Origin: Apostichopus japonicus
Lineage: Eukaryota; Echinodermata; Holothuroidea; Aspidochirotida; Stichopodidae
Reading direction: 5' to 3'
DNA length: 64,000 bases
Assembly (NCBI RefSeq): GCF_037975245.1
Contig: NC_092574.1
Span: 14,779,213-14,843,212 of the forward strand
Shown one piece after another: positions 48,530 to 60,990 of the stretch. The notes below the pieces were generated by a model. The model ran no database searches, had not been told where the DNA came from, and saw only the letters and a program-made list of their open reading frames with translations. The position numbers were made by a program, and so were the translations under genes. Within the stretch, counting starts at the first letter, position 1. Each line of letters starts with the position of its first letter.

Positions 48530-50743
48530 ACAGCATTACAGAAATGGCCTTGAACCAGTTTGATGGGTGGAGTTAAATTGCAATACATTCAAACCAAAAA
48601 TAGAAGCAATCTCAATGTTACTGTATAACTATATTAATACATAACATAATCACGTTATCACTACTCCACTCCACCATTGCATATGTCTATAAAATATCAT
48701 GCACTACTGTAACATTACTACGTCACTATATGTTAAACTGCATCATCATTGTATTGTTATATTACTACGTCACTTTATCACTGCGCCACTATACGTCACC
48801 ATGCAAAACATAGTACCAACTGATATACTTTTACTATTTGGTGTCGTCTGCAAAAGTTAATTATAAGAGAGGGCGGTGACAAGTACACGTGTAGCTAATC
48901 TGCCAGTGGTAAAAGCGTACTAACATTTCTTATAAATTTTACCCAACAACAAGAACAATTTTTATACTTCCTCAAATCACATATTTAGAAAATTGTTAAA
49001 TTTGGCAATTTTTGGTTTATCAAAGATCAGTTCGATGCATACTGACCCAGTGTTTGGGTAAAATGTTTGTTCAATTATTTTAGAGTTTGTATAATGCAAA
49101 GCTGACAGCCGGCTAACTTCCATTTGTAGGTTTTCACTGTCATAGTTCGTAAACACTAACGGTAATTGTTAGAAAGGAAGGAAGATAGAAAAAAAGAAAA
49201 AAGACCAACTATGAAAAACAAAAATGAAATGAAAGTACGTAAAGACGGAGAACGAGTCGAGAGGAAATGTGGTCACAAAGACTGGAAGGTTACCGAATGC
49301 CCCCTCCTCCCCTCCCACGCCACCACTTCTCTCATTGAACCGAGGTTATTGCACCCAAAGCGAAGTTTACTTTATCAATTTTAAAACGAACGAACGAAGG
49401 GGTGGAGGGGGGGGGGGGGGAGACACATCATTACAACTATGCCAACGTTTTTTTTAATCAAAACTGTCGACGGAACGCATGAAAAACATAATAAATGGCA
49501 AAAAAGTTAATATCACGTTGTTGACAATGCATGACTGAGCCCTGCGGTTTATTCCCCCCGACCTTGATACAGGATACTTGAATGATTGAAGAGTAAAATT
49601 CACTTTTATAATTAGATCTGCGAAATAAAACAGAATGATTGGATTGAGGGGGGAAAACATCATTTAAATGAGACACGTGATAAAAACTCCGTAATATATA
49701 CAAACTCCATGCCATGAGTTATAGCGTGTATACCATTGGCTACAAATTACCAATTTCAAGGAGATATTATGAATACCGTTCACCCGTGCACCGTTGGAAT
49801 GCTGCTTCGCTCGTCAATCGTAGAAGATTTTATCTTCGTTTCCGTTCAAATTGTGAAATGTGTAAACGTAAAAGCCTCATCTTTGAGCTCAAACTGGATT
49901 GTCTTTGAATGTATAGCTTGTTTATTTATGCTTATAGTAACTGTACGCCTATATACTTTATTAATGGCTTGTAATAATAACAAACGGATTTGCGTTTCAA
50001 ATTGGTTTGCCATTTCCGGCAAATTCTTCATCTCACCTTTTAAATATTATAGAAGATAAGTATAGGGTTGGTTGAGGCGCGGAAGGGGGTTGGCGTAGGG
50101 GGAGGGGAAAACGCTCGCTAAGTTTTGTGAAAACTTCAAAGTACCAATTTTCATAAATAAGAAGTACCCTTGTGTTTGTAAAAAGTTTTCCCCTCATTTT
50201 GTTATAAAGTGCCCTGTTCTTATTTAAAATTGTGCTTTTGTTGGTAGTATATGGTACTGGTTCTTAAACCTATACTGTTAACTAAACTATACATCAAAAG
50301 AAAATGAAGCTCTAATTTGCTTCAATCTTGTTCAATCTAAATGGCCCTGGATTACCACTATTTGAATATTTACTGAATATGCAAAAAGATTGATCACTAG
50401 CAGCATGTATATTTCTGACAACTAATTGTTGAAGAAGGTGATAATAATATACTGCAGGAAATATCATGATGGAGTGACAGGTTACAGCTAATAAGAAGGT
50501 AAAACCAGATGAGTTTTTTTTATGAGCACTGAAAGGAATAAAGACGCAGATATTTGATCGTTGGCATTTGGAGATTGCAAACTCAACTCACTCATCTCAA
50601 AATGTGTAGGCTACACGGATTGAAGCACGTGCTATCCTATTCGGTGTGATTGCTTCTTTCATTTGGATGCTGCTATATAGATAGGCCTACGTACTTTACT
50701 GCTACTGAGGGAATTACCTATATAACTGTCCTTGTCGTTACCC
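48530..50743. other. intergenic, no gene seen
   Basis: No recognised gene. Two overlapping open frames at 49714-50059 have plausible hydrophobic stretches but no recognisable domain or splice context. A poly-G run is near 49407. Confidence 0.4.
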
Positions 50744-52112
50744 TATATGTATGTCTTTATATAATATACTACGTATGTCTATATATAGTATACACTACGT
50801 ATGTTTACATATAGTACACTACGTATGTCTATATATATAGTACACTACGTATGTCTATATATAATATACTACGTATGTCTATATATAGTATACACTACGT
50901 ATGTTTACATATAGTACACTACGTATGTCTATATATATAGTACACTACGTATGTCTATATATAATATACTACGTATGTCTATATATAGTATACACTACGT
51001 ATGTTTACATATAGTACACTACGTATGTCTATATATAGTACACTACGTATGTCAATATATAATATACTACGTATGTCTATATATAGTACACTACGTATGT
51101 TTACATATAGTACACTACGTATGTATATATTATACTACGTACGTCTATATATAGTACACTACGTATGTCTTTATATAGTACACTACGTATGTCTATATAT
51201 AGTATACACTACGTATGTTTACATATAGTACACTACGTATGTCTATATATAGTACACTACGTATGTCTATGTATAATATACTACGTATGTCTTTATATAG
51301 TATACACTACGTATGTGTACATGTAGTACACTACATATGTCTATATATAGTACACTACGTATGTCAATATATAATATACTACGTATGTCTATATATAGTA
51401 TACACTACGTATGTTTACATATAGTACACTACATATGTCTATATATAGTACACTACGTATGTCTATATATAATATACTACGTATGTCTTTATATAGTATA
51501 CACTACGTATGTGTACATGTAGTACACTACATATGTCTATATATAGTACACTACGTATGTCAATATATAATATACTACGTATGTCTATATATAGTATACA
51601 CTACGTATGTTTACATATAGTACACTACATATGTCTATATATAGTACACTACGTATGTCTATATATAATATACTACGTATGTCTTTATATAGTATACACT
51701 ACGTATGTGTACATGTAGTACACTACATATGTCTATATATAGTACACTACGTATGTCTATATATAATATACTACGTATGTCTATATATAGTACACTACGT
51801 ATGTTTACATATAGTACACTACGTATGTCTATATATAGTACACTACGTATGTCAATATATAATATACTACGTATGTCTACATATAGTACACTACGTATGT
51901 CTATATATAGTACACTACGTATGTCAATATATAATATACTACGTATGTCTATATATAGTACACTACGTATGTTTACATATAGTACACTACGTATGTCTAT
52001 ATATAGTACACTACGTACGTCTATATATGTACACTACGTATGCATATATGCACTTCTTATGTATATTTAGTATACTACGTATGTCAATATATAGTATACT
52101 ACGTATGTATAC
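50744..52112 (+). repeat. satellite array, 24-26-bp units in a 98/196-bp higher-order period
   Basis: The basic unit is CTACGTATGTCTATATATAG plus TACA or TATACA, each with the self-complementary core TACGTA. Variants (TTTACATATAG, GTACATGTAG, CAATATATAA) recur in fixed order. The segment with TTTACA appears at about 51215, 51411 and 51607, and the GTGTACATG variant at about 51313, 51509 and 51705. That is a 196-bp period made of two related 98-bp halves. Many overlapping open frames result and have no coding meaning. Confidence 0.93.
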
Positions 52113-54674
52113 ATATGTATGAAATTTGCCGCACAGCTTTATTTAGTCTACTATACGTTTTACGAGAGATTCCTGGCATTTCTTTATCGGTTTTACGTAT
52201 ACATTGTATGAGTATCATTCAGTATTAACCTGTGTGATCAGGCGATGGGTAACGGTTGTAGTGGGGGGGGGGGGGGAGAGGGAGGGGTTACGATGTATAC
52301 CCTCTTTGCACATGAAATATTAAATTAAAGTAAGAAAATAATGAAAGGTTTTTCGATTTGTACACTCATCAACACTTGTGGTCTACCTATGAGGAGAGAA
52401 GAGTGATTACGTCACAGCTCAGGTTATTCCCTCGAGTTCAAATAACCTAGTTTAATAGCAGATCTATAACGTTTCAGTGTACATATTGTCTTTAATTAGT
52501 TCCGATTCAAATCGTTGTAAACTGAATATATTATCGAGCCACAGATGTCAAGTAGGTCACTGAACCTAATTAAAATCAAGTTACCTCGTTTCAAGTTTAC
52601 CTAAAGGCAAAACATTCAAATTGATAAACTATTAAATTGGAAAGCCATCTCAAAAAAGTCTCCTCATTCCTATAGGCTTCCGTGCTCTTCCTTGATTATT
52701 ATCATTATTTATTATGTATTATTTAGTTATTTTATCAAACTATGTACCTGCGTCACGAGACCCACTACATGTCTACACTTTGGTTGTAAGCTAATTAAAT
52801 CATAGTAATTAAAATGCTAAATAAAAAGATTAAATAAACAGAATGTATAGTTAAGACCAAAAATAATAATGTAAATTTATTATAACTTTGAAATTTTTCC
52901 ATCTCTTTTATGAGCAAAATATTGTACTTTAATATATGATACTTTCATGTATACCATTTACCACATTCTCCACTTGACATAAAATGAATTTCTTTCATGA
53001 ATGTTAGAAACTTTATTTTACATATCAAACCGGTCAATGAACCGATGTTGTGTAATCTGTTACTTCCAGTCCATCTTATCTACATTCTTTCACGTGGCTC
53101 CTTTTGGGCGATGATTATTTAAAAAGTTAAAAATAGATCAAGAGGGATACAATACCTCAAATAACCCCCCTGCCCCCTCCCCGCCCCCATCATTGTATTC
53201 TTACCATTCACATGGGAGGAAAGGAAGTAACTCTGAGCAAATTTGAAATACATAACAAGAAAGAGAGACAGAAGGAGATAATTAAGTTTGATACACTTTT
53301 GTCTTCAACATGCTAAGGGTTGGGGGCGGGGGAAGGGGGGGGTGGGAGAAATGTTTCGCATCGAGTTATGTACCGATAAAAATCGATGGATTTAAGAGGT
53401 TCCGTTGTGACATTTTTGATGAACGTCTTACAAAATATCACGACATTCTCAACGATAGAATCGCAAATTCTAAAGTAAAGATAATAAAGAAGACAGTTTA
53501 AACAACAAGGAAGAAGACTTCTAATGCAGAGTGAATAGTCGCATGTTGTGATTTGTTACTTTACACCTTCGAGAGTGTATCGATCGTATGAAGTTCATTA
53601 GCACGAGGAGGTTTTTATTTCAAATAGTAATGGGAAGGGGTAAGAAGAATCCGACATGTTCTTTTATTTGTAATGAAAACTGTATACAAAAATTATCTGA
53701 GTGGTAAAACCGAAATCTTCAATTATACCCACTAATTAAAGTTTCAATTTTGAAAACTTCCGCGGGTTTGTCTTCGTTTAATGAAGTAAAATCTTTTTGA
53801 GTAACATCCGGCGGTGAGGTAGGTTTGGTAAAATTATCAAAGAGTTCAATTCGGGGAAAAAAAACAAAAAAAAACGACCTACATCTCGTGTGAACGGAAC
53901 TACTTGATTCGGATAGCATCAGGACAGACCTAGCATATTAAAGCTAGTTCACAACTTTACAGGAGAGAAATATGTTAGAATTGATGGTCAGCGTTTATGT
54001 GACGATAATAGAGGTGTAGCCTATATAAGTTCATGTGTAAATTAGAGTTGTAAAGGCGCTAACACAACCAGCAAATGCAAGCCTTTAGTTATCAATGGAA
54101 CCCCTTCGTTTAATCTAATAACTTCCAAGAGAAAAGGTATATACCGTCCTCTCAAACCATCACGATAGAGATCAGAGTTGTAGGAATTGTCACTTTGGAT
54201 TAAAAAACATGAAACTTATTTCGACAGTCGGTCGCCTGACTGAACTTTTCTCGTCAGGGAAATTAAATTAGAGGTCAAACAAGACGGGAACATTTTGTCA
54301 ACTTTTCATTTCAAATGAAGAAGTTAAGGTTTGAAGGTGATAAGTTATAGTAATTGGTCAAAATAAGATCGTGGAGGCACCATTTATTAAAACCTTGCAG
54401 ACTTTCTCTTTTTTTTGACAAGGAAAAGAACAGTTATGATAAAAGATGGGCAGGAAAGAAACAAACAAAATAATAGCAAAATATAAACAGAACGACATAG
54501 GCACAAAGATAGATAGATAGAGAGGGAGTGGGTTGGGTGGAGGGGTGAAGAGAGAGGTGGAGGGAGAGATGAAGAAAGAACAGAATATATTGATATGGTA
54601 GTCTCACGTGGTTAGTACTAACGTGTGCTAATAGATAATTCGAGGTTGTAAGTAAAGAATAAAAAACAGTGTCG
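52113..54674. other. intergenic, no gene seen
   Basis: No supported gene. Poly-G near 52262-52274 and a GATA/GA-rich tract near 54500-54570. The 63-codon open frame at 53310-53501 is unrecognised. Confidence 0.45.
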
Positions 54675-54890
54675 CACTCTAAAAACTGTTGGGCAAAAGT
54701 AGTTGAGCAAACAAAGCATTGCCCAATATGAGTAAATATTAACCAACAACTGAGTAAAAGAAATTACACAACTGATATGGGTAAACTTTGTTGTGCAAAA
54801 ATTAAGATGTAGTTTATTGTTACTTTCTGTTGGGCAAACAAGCTTGATTTGCCCAATGTTGTGCAAAAACCAGCATTTTCGCGCCATTAC
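54675..54890 (+). repeat. left subterminal TTGGGCAAA cluster
   Basis: At least six degenerate copies of TTGGGCAAA, TTGCCCAA or TTGTGCAAAA in both orientations within about 200 bp, directly inside the left terminus. Confidence 0.85.
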
Positions 54891-54953
54891 TATACTGGTA
54901 CTCTGCGCGATGTGCATGCATCATGAGTAGATCATATATAGTGAAAGTACACA

Positions 54954-57877
54954 ATGGCTGACGAATTTGTTAGCGCTATACTCAAGAGGTGGGAAATGCC
55001 ATATAGTTAGTTATGTGCTACATTTGAAGGTGAGCGTAAAGAAAAACAATCCTCTGCTTGGTGTGTGCATCGAACACTGCGATCTCTACATATAGTGGTA
55101 TCGAATGATCGTTCGTTCTCTCGGTGGTACATGTAGGCTATACCAGGCATACGTAAAGGCTTCTAATACTAATTGTATTTCCAGCATAGTTGTATTACGT
55201 TAGGCTAGCTTGTAGTGAAGCGATTGACAGGCGCCACAGGCGCGCCCGCAAGTGTGTACTAGTTCTAAATTACTCACATTGTATTAACGTTGCGAACGCC
55301 TGTGTAATGCAGATCCTCGTCAACTTACGGTAAGCTATGCGTATGCCACAGGTCTCTCTAGCCTATATCTTGGCTAGACAAGGTTTCATTTTAGCACATT
55401 TGCGTTGTAAATCATAAATTGTACTTCGTTGTTTTCTTTAAGGTTTTATGCGGCAAATGACCACATTAACCCTTATTAGCATAACCTTAGACCTAGCATG
55501 TCATAACTTAGGCCTAATGTTAGACTTACACGTACAGTACGTTGTTAATGCTAGTAGTAGTACGTACATACAGTAGTATCATAATGGACCCTTCGAAGTC
55601 CGAACACTTTAGCACTAAAATGCTCCAGAATTGTATTTGTACACACTTCTTTTAATATGATACTATCGATGGCAGAAGAAACATTCTCGTTAGAAAAAAA
55701 GTCGCTTCATAGGTTTCGTCAAATTGATCCTAGTGTATTTGTGCCATGGTGAAATTATGCATTCGTTAGGGGTGTCCGAACTTCGAGGGTTTTTCGAACT
55801 TCGAAGTAGCCTAAGTTAGGCCTGGCATTTAATGAGTTCTAGGCTATAATAATATTAGTATAGCATAGAACATCAGTGCTCGTAATGTAATAGGCCTATA
55901 ATGCTGTTTGCATATTTTTCTCTTTCCTACAGGTAGAACAGGACTTTGAATTATTACAAATACCAATTAACTGCCAACAAATTATACAACAGAGTGGGAT
56001 ATATGACGATGGACATCTTGTGCTATACAGGCGTTCATCCTAAACTGGCCAAACTTTTTGCATTTAGAGAAGACGTTGGATGCACTGACTGATGGTAAGC
56101 CTAATTTAATGTAGTCGTGGCCTGTGAATTCATTGCTAGCTTCACTTAGAGCTTATGCCATGACAATAGAGTTTCTCTTTCCAGTATATCTGTAAAGATG
56201 GGTCAATATTTCGATTTACCTTCAAAATATGTTTTTGGTGGATTGTTACTTTTTAAAAATCTATCAAAATCAACTGATCTGAATGGACCAAATCAGGTTA
56301 ATGTCAATGGTGGCTTCTGAACCTTTCTGCAAACTTTCTCCAATCATTGCACTCAATATGATTAATTGGCTACTATTTTTTTTTTTGTAGTCGCTTTCGA
56401 GTTTGCGTGTGGTTGAAGTGAGACCCAGCCCTGTTATAATATTAACTTAATGACAGTCACTTGGACATGTATCAGTGTTGTCTGTAGGTTCCACATAGGG
56501 CTTGAATAATTCTTTCAAAAATCTTTGGACAATTGTATTCAGATTTCAGTACAACTGTGTCAATGAAAGGTTAGCACTATGGGCTTTTTCATTTTTTTCC
56601 TTCAAAATCTTATAAAATTTGGCTTGAAATTAGTGTGTAGGGTAGGTAATTAAGTTTTCTAATACAAATGTGTAGGTCCCCTATGAGTACACATGCCACA
56701 TTAACTTTCATGTTGCTGTTATTAATGTGTATGAGCATCAAGTTGTGGAGCAAATTTAGGGCGGTGTATCCCCTGAATTTTATCCTCAGTCCTTGAAGTT
56801 TGATATGATCAGACTATAGTGTGCCTTATTAATGTTTTTGTCGTTTATACCTGCAAGCATTCTCATTTCTTGCCTTAATCTCTTTACAGATGAAAAGAAG
56901 AACTTAGCTTTCTTGCAAAGAAAAGCGGGTCTACTACGGTGACTAGTTGCCTTCAAGCATTCATAGACGATCAGCCAGTAAGCAAAATCATTAATTATAT
57001 TTTAAGTAAAATGCTTTTGGTGGTACACCTTTTGGTTCATACCTGCTCAGCTGATAGTTTGTTTAACCTTATAAACTTGGTGTGTTGTTGTTTATAGTGA
57101 GCAGAAGAATGCTACTTATTGTGCTAGTGGTCAAAGGTCATTGAGGTTAACAAGGGCCAAACACTTAAAACCTTGTAAATATGCTAACTTAAAGGTGAAA
57201 GTTAGATGAATCTCATATGTGATGCATATAGGTTTGCCAAAATGAGTACATGAATCCCATTGATTATAGCTAGAGGTCAGAGGTCATTAGACGCCACCAG
57301 GGCAATTTTTTTAATTAAACTAGTAATGAAATGGGGGAAGGTTAAATAAATTTCATCATCTGTATGTAAACCTTGGTCATAATAATGAAGTGATCCGGTA
57401 CTTGATAGTGCAAGGTAAAGGTCATTTGACATTAATGGGGTGGGCGTTATTATACTTTGAAAACCTTGTCAAGATAAATATGTTCACTTTCTTGACCTGT
57501 TTTTTCTTTTAATTACACTGGTCCACAGTATCATAGCATTGTGCAGAAGTCTTAAAACTCTGTCTATCCACCTGTTTTAGTTACATTTTATTTGCAACTT
57601 GAGGACTTTATTTTCTTTAATTTGCAGTCGGTGACAAGTGTTAGAGGACTACTGCAAGAAAATATCGAAGGATGAGCGACCACAGCCATTCATTCTGTGC
57701 TTAGGAGAGAGTAAAGGTTCCCCTCAGCATTTGTTTGTGATAATTGAAAGACATCCAATAATGCAGTCCTCACTCCTCAAGGCAGTAGACTATTTGTTTT
57801 AAAGTCAGTATGTGTTGGACATTAACTTCCAAACTCAATGTAAGGGGGTTTGGGAGTTTTTCCATGCTGAGGTATAG
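54954..57877 (+). pseudogene. decayed four-exon passenger gene of the TIR element
   Basis: Exon-like blocks: 54954-55029 (starts MADEFVSAILKRWEMPYS, then TAG; donor GTGAGC); 55937-56094 (EQDFELLQIPINCQQIIQ..., donor GTAAGC; acceptor GTAG, with CTACAG four bases earlier); 56890-56977 (DEKKNLAFLQRKAGLL, donor GTAAGC); and 57628-57877. The last has KDERPQPFILCLGE, then LFVIIERHPIMQ, LLKAVDYLF and, after an in-frame TAA, SQYVLDINFQTQCKGVWEFF. This C-terminal pattern (PxxFxLxxG, xFVxxERxxI, AVDxLFKxxYVLxxxY, VWEFxxxxVY) matches my memory of an uncharacterised multi-exon protein family in fish and invertebrates, whose N-terminus looks SAM-like. Breaks: stops at 55008, 56041, 56940, 57673 and 57800, and frameshifts in exons 2-4. 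No function is known to me. Confidence 0.6.
57115..57440 (+). repeat. degenerate repeats with AGGTCA motifs
   Basis: About three diverged units of roughly 125-150 bp lie in the third intron of the passenger gene. Each has a (A/G)GTCA(A/G)AGGTCAT block and an AACCTTG block. At 57274-57286 the sequence is AGGTCAGAGGTCA, a perfect direct repeat spaced by one base. Confidence 0.5.
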
Positions 57878-58834
57878 AACTTGGTTTTATCAAAAGTCGT
57901 TCACTGAGTGCCTTTGGAGCTTTCAAAGCAAACAGAAGTGTTTAAGGTTCAAAGTGTCTTGGAACAAACTTTTCAAATGGTTTCCTGGTATTAGCCTGAC
58001 ATGTTTACATTTTAAGGTTGCTTTTGTTTCATATATATTTACATATTAAAGGGAAATAGTAAATGTTTGCCTTGGTGAACTGTACCTACATAAAATCTGT
58101 ATTTTTTTTGGTTGGGAGGGGGGGGGGTGGTAGGGGGTAGATTTGTTATTGATACAGTGAAAGGTTGAGGCAGGGTTGGTTTATCAAACAAATATTCAAT
58201 TTTGTGTGTTTATCAGATCAGGTGCCAGCAATGTCCCTATTATCACTTATAATTGTGATCTTGAAGCTGCTTTTATTTCTAGTATGTAGAACCAATGTGG
58301 GATTTACAACCATTTGGCTTTTGTTTGAAATTATCTGTGATATTATATTCACTTATTAAGACCAGAGTTGCTTGAAAGAGACCAACATTAAGCTGTACAT
58401 GATTGTGTGTTGCACCGGTACCTTGTGTAGTTGATGTCAACATACAGGAGGTCTTCTGTGGTCAACACATTTCAAGAACTGAAAATAGTAAACAATGGCA
58501 AAATATGGATAGCTAATATTTTCAGCTTTAATAATGTTGATATGTGTTTATCCCCATTGTGAGTTTATGAAATTATTGCTTCGGATCGAAGTCACAGATC
58601 ATTTAACTAGGTAAATAGAGGTCAAGCACTGAATGCTGTGAGAATTCATACTGGAGGAACAATCTGAAGTCGGCAAAGACCAGAAAATATAATGTATGAA
58701 AACATATATTACTTGTTTGTTCTTTATCATTCTCTGTTTAAGCTTTATAACCTATTAAATAAAGCAAGCTGTATGAAAAATGTTACAATCCAATGTTTGT
58801 ATTGTATTAGTTAACCAACCACTATTATTTTTAA

Positions 58835-59104
58835 CTAGCTGTTGGGCAAGAATCATTGGGTAAAAAAAAATCCATTGGTAAAAGGTTTTACACAACCATT
58901 GGGCAAATCGCTGACCAACATTGTTGGGTAAAGGCATTGGGTAAAAGGTGTTGGGTATTTATTTAACCGTTTGCTGGGCAAAATCATTAACCAACTTAGT
59001 TGGGCACTTTTTTGCCCAATATCAACCAGGAGGCATACGGACCCAACGGATGTGTAAATAATTGCCCAGCTTGGGCAATAATTTGCCCAACAATTTTAAG
59101 AGTG
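58835..59104 (+). repeat. right subterminal TTGGGCAAA cluster
   Basis: About a dozen degenerate TTGGG(C/T)AAA and TTTGCCCAA copies in both orientations up to the right terminus. This is the counterpart of the left cluster. Confidence 0.85.
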
Positions 59105-59168
59105 TACGTAGAAAGGAGAATAGATTAATTTATTCCTAAGTCCGTCCTCAACCCGGGCGCAACCACCC

Positions 59169-59300
59169 TTTATATATATATATATACATATATATATTCA
59201 TTTGCCTTTGTCGTTTACCTCCATTTCATTAATATATATATATATATATTTATTTATTTATCTATCTATCTATATCTATATATCTATCTATCTATATATT
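59169..59300. repeat. TA and TATC microsatellites
   Basis: Two TA runs separated by about 35 bp, then TTTA and TATC units. Confidence 0.9.
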
Positions 59301-60430
59301 CCAAATACGTTATTAAACGTAAACAAATGTTAGGGGAACATTAGCAACACATTGCTGATGAAATGTTATGTTAGAAATACAACAGAACGTTGGTGAGCAG
59401 ATACGTTAGAAATACATTGCAGTAACGAAATGTTAAGAGTAGATATGTCAGAAGTACATAAACCACATCAACTTGCTATACAAGTATAAATGTTATAATA
59501 ATCCCATCGATCAAAACCCTTGCCAAGTTAATTTCAAATACACAAACCCATCGTAGTAATACAACATGAAACAGAAAAGAAAGGATGATAATGATATCAC
59601 GACACAAAAGAAGAAGCCTCTAATTACATCCTAATTATGGTAGGATCTATCATCTCAATCCGTTGAAATATAAATTAGGCCTAACTGAGTGATGAATGTG
59701 TCCCATAATGAGATAATGACAGCACAGGTTAAAGAGACATACGTATGTTATATGATTTTCAAGGAATGCATCCTGAAACGACTATGACTTGGAAAATCTA
59801 AAAAAATCTAAATAAATAAAGAAAGAAAGAAAAAAGCCTTGACCAGGATTTGAACCCGAATTCACCGCTCCATATGCGGATGTCCATACACATTAAGTAG
59901 TATACTGCTCCCATTACGTTCGCCTGTATACTCCATTAAACTGTTTATGCCTTACTGCCTGCAAGCAACACATTCTTTCACAGTTGAACTCAGATTGTTG
60001 AGCAACATAGTGAAAAACAGGAAAGAAAGCAGATGAAAAACAAAACCACAAAATACGAAAGGAGAAGTAAACGAGTCAATGGAAGTTTACTGGCAGGCAT
60101 TCTCATGAACTAATTACCTGCATCCTTGATTTTATTGAAATGTTTCGATTGCGTAGTTGTATTTATTCTGCCCTCCAGCTGAATACTGTCGTATAATTTC
60201 TATAGAAGAGGTTTATAGACGACGTCTCTATATATTGTATGTTAAGTGGGTATCCTTGTTCCCTCAGTTCTTGCCCTTATATAGATATAATACACAGAGC
60301 GGAAACTAAATTTGTTAAACTGCAGCCTATACCATGTCTCTCCCTGTGGTCGTTTGGAAATCAAATTCAGCCTGAATCGAATTTACTCCATGAAAGTCTA
60401 TAACTTTTGTTAGATTTAATCTTGTGACAT
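59301..60430. other. intergenic, with one tRNA-like remnant
   Basis: Apart from the SINE remnant at 59820-59925 I see no gene or repeat. It is AT-rich. Confidence 0.45.
59820..59925 (-). repeat. tRNA-like SINE remnant
   Basis: On the minus strand GGTTCAAATCC is a good box B, followed by TGGTCAAGG and a T/CTTT-rich tail. Upstream, GCGGTGAATTCG could be the T stem and TGGGAGCAGT a poor box A. No full cloverleaf. Confidence 0.45.
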
Positions 60431-60990
60431 TTAAGCCAAGTATATTGAACACGGTTGCTCAAAGGTATAGGTTTTTTTTTTAAATGGCTGTTCTTTCTTT
60501 TCTCTTGCTACGATATGGAGTCTAAGCAAAAGGTTTCGTCTTTTATATTTCGTGAGATTCACAGAAAGGAGGTTATACAAGTCAGATACTTCCCTACCTA
60601 ACCCCCTTCCCCTTACCTCCCAATATTCAGTGATAGGAAAGCAGTCCCAAACAACGTGCTTATATTTACTTGAAGCGTCAATTGTGTATATTTCAGTGAT
60701 ATTTGACATGTCTTGTTGCACATGTTTTGTACATAGTGTATTGTAAACATTCCTCATTTTGTTGTTTTTATGCAGTTCAAATGTAAACTTAAAGTTTTCT
60801 CTACATAATGAAAGAGGCTACTTGTAAATGTCATATCTTTAGTTGACAAAGAAAAACCACGCAATCTAAAATGGAGATTCTAAACTTCGCGAATGCTCTG
60901 TAAAAAGGAGTTTCGGTAATTAATTATGTGTTGTTTTACCCTTCATATATATAAAGGATCGTCATCATTATATCATGTGGTCCGTAACGT
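60431..60990 (-). pseudogene. possible LINE reverse-transcriptase C-terminal relic
   Basis: On the minus strand a 108-codon frame ends downstream of YKHVVWDCFPITEYW. That resembles the HLFWDCP...FW motif at the C-terminus of L1/Tx1-type reverse transcriptases, and it is followed by a K-rich segment (LTKYKRRNLLLRLHIVAREK) of the expected kind. Upstream, three frames with stops contain TPFYRAF-like and DC...-like residues that could be the preceding part. The match is weak and by memory. It could be chance. Confidence 0.25.

Larger units (their letters stand above)
54675..59104 (+). mobile_element. 4.43-kb terminal-inverted-repeat element with passenger gene
   Basis: The left end CACTCTAAAAACTG followed by TTGGGCAAA matches the reverse complement of the right end (CACTCTTAAAATTG, TTGGGCAAAT). 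Both subterminal regions, about 220 bp left and 270 bp right, are packed with degenerate copies of TTGGGCAAA / TTTGCCCAA and GGGTAAA. No convincing target duplication: flanks are GTCG and TACG. The interior holds a spliced gene (54954-57877). Similar CACTCT(T/A)AAAA ends with internal TTGGGTTAAA motifs are, as I recall, common in fish genomes; I cannot name the family. Confidence 0.75.

Noticed and set aside
49714-50059. Overlapping open frames of 64 and 107 codons with hydrophobic segments
   Set aside because: No recognisable domain, no splice sites of quality, and two overlapping frames of similar length in AT-rich DNA suggest chance.
51607-52122. 171-codon frame with tyrosine-rich repeats
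   Set aside because: It is a reading of the 24-26-bp satellite units; neighbouring frames are equally open.
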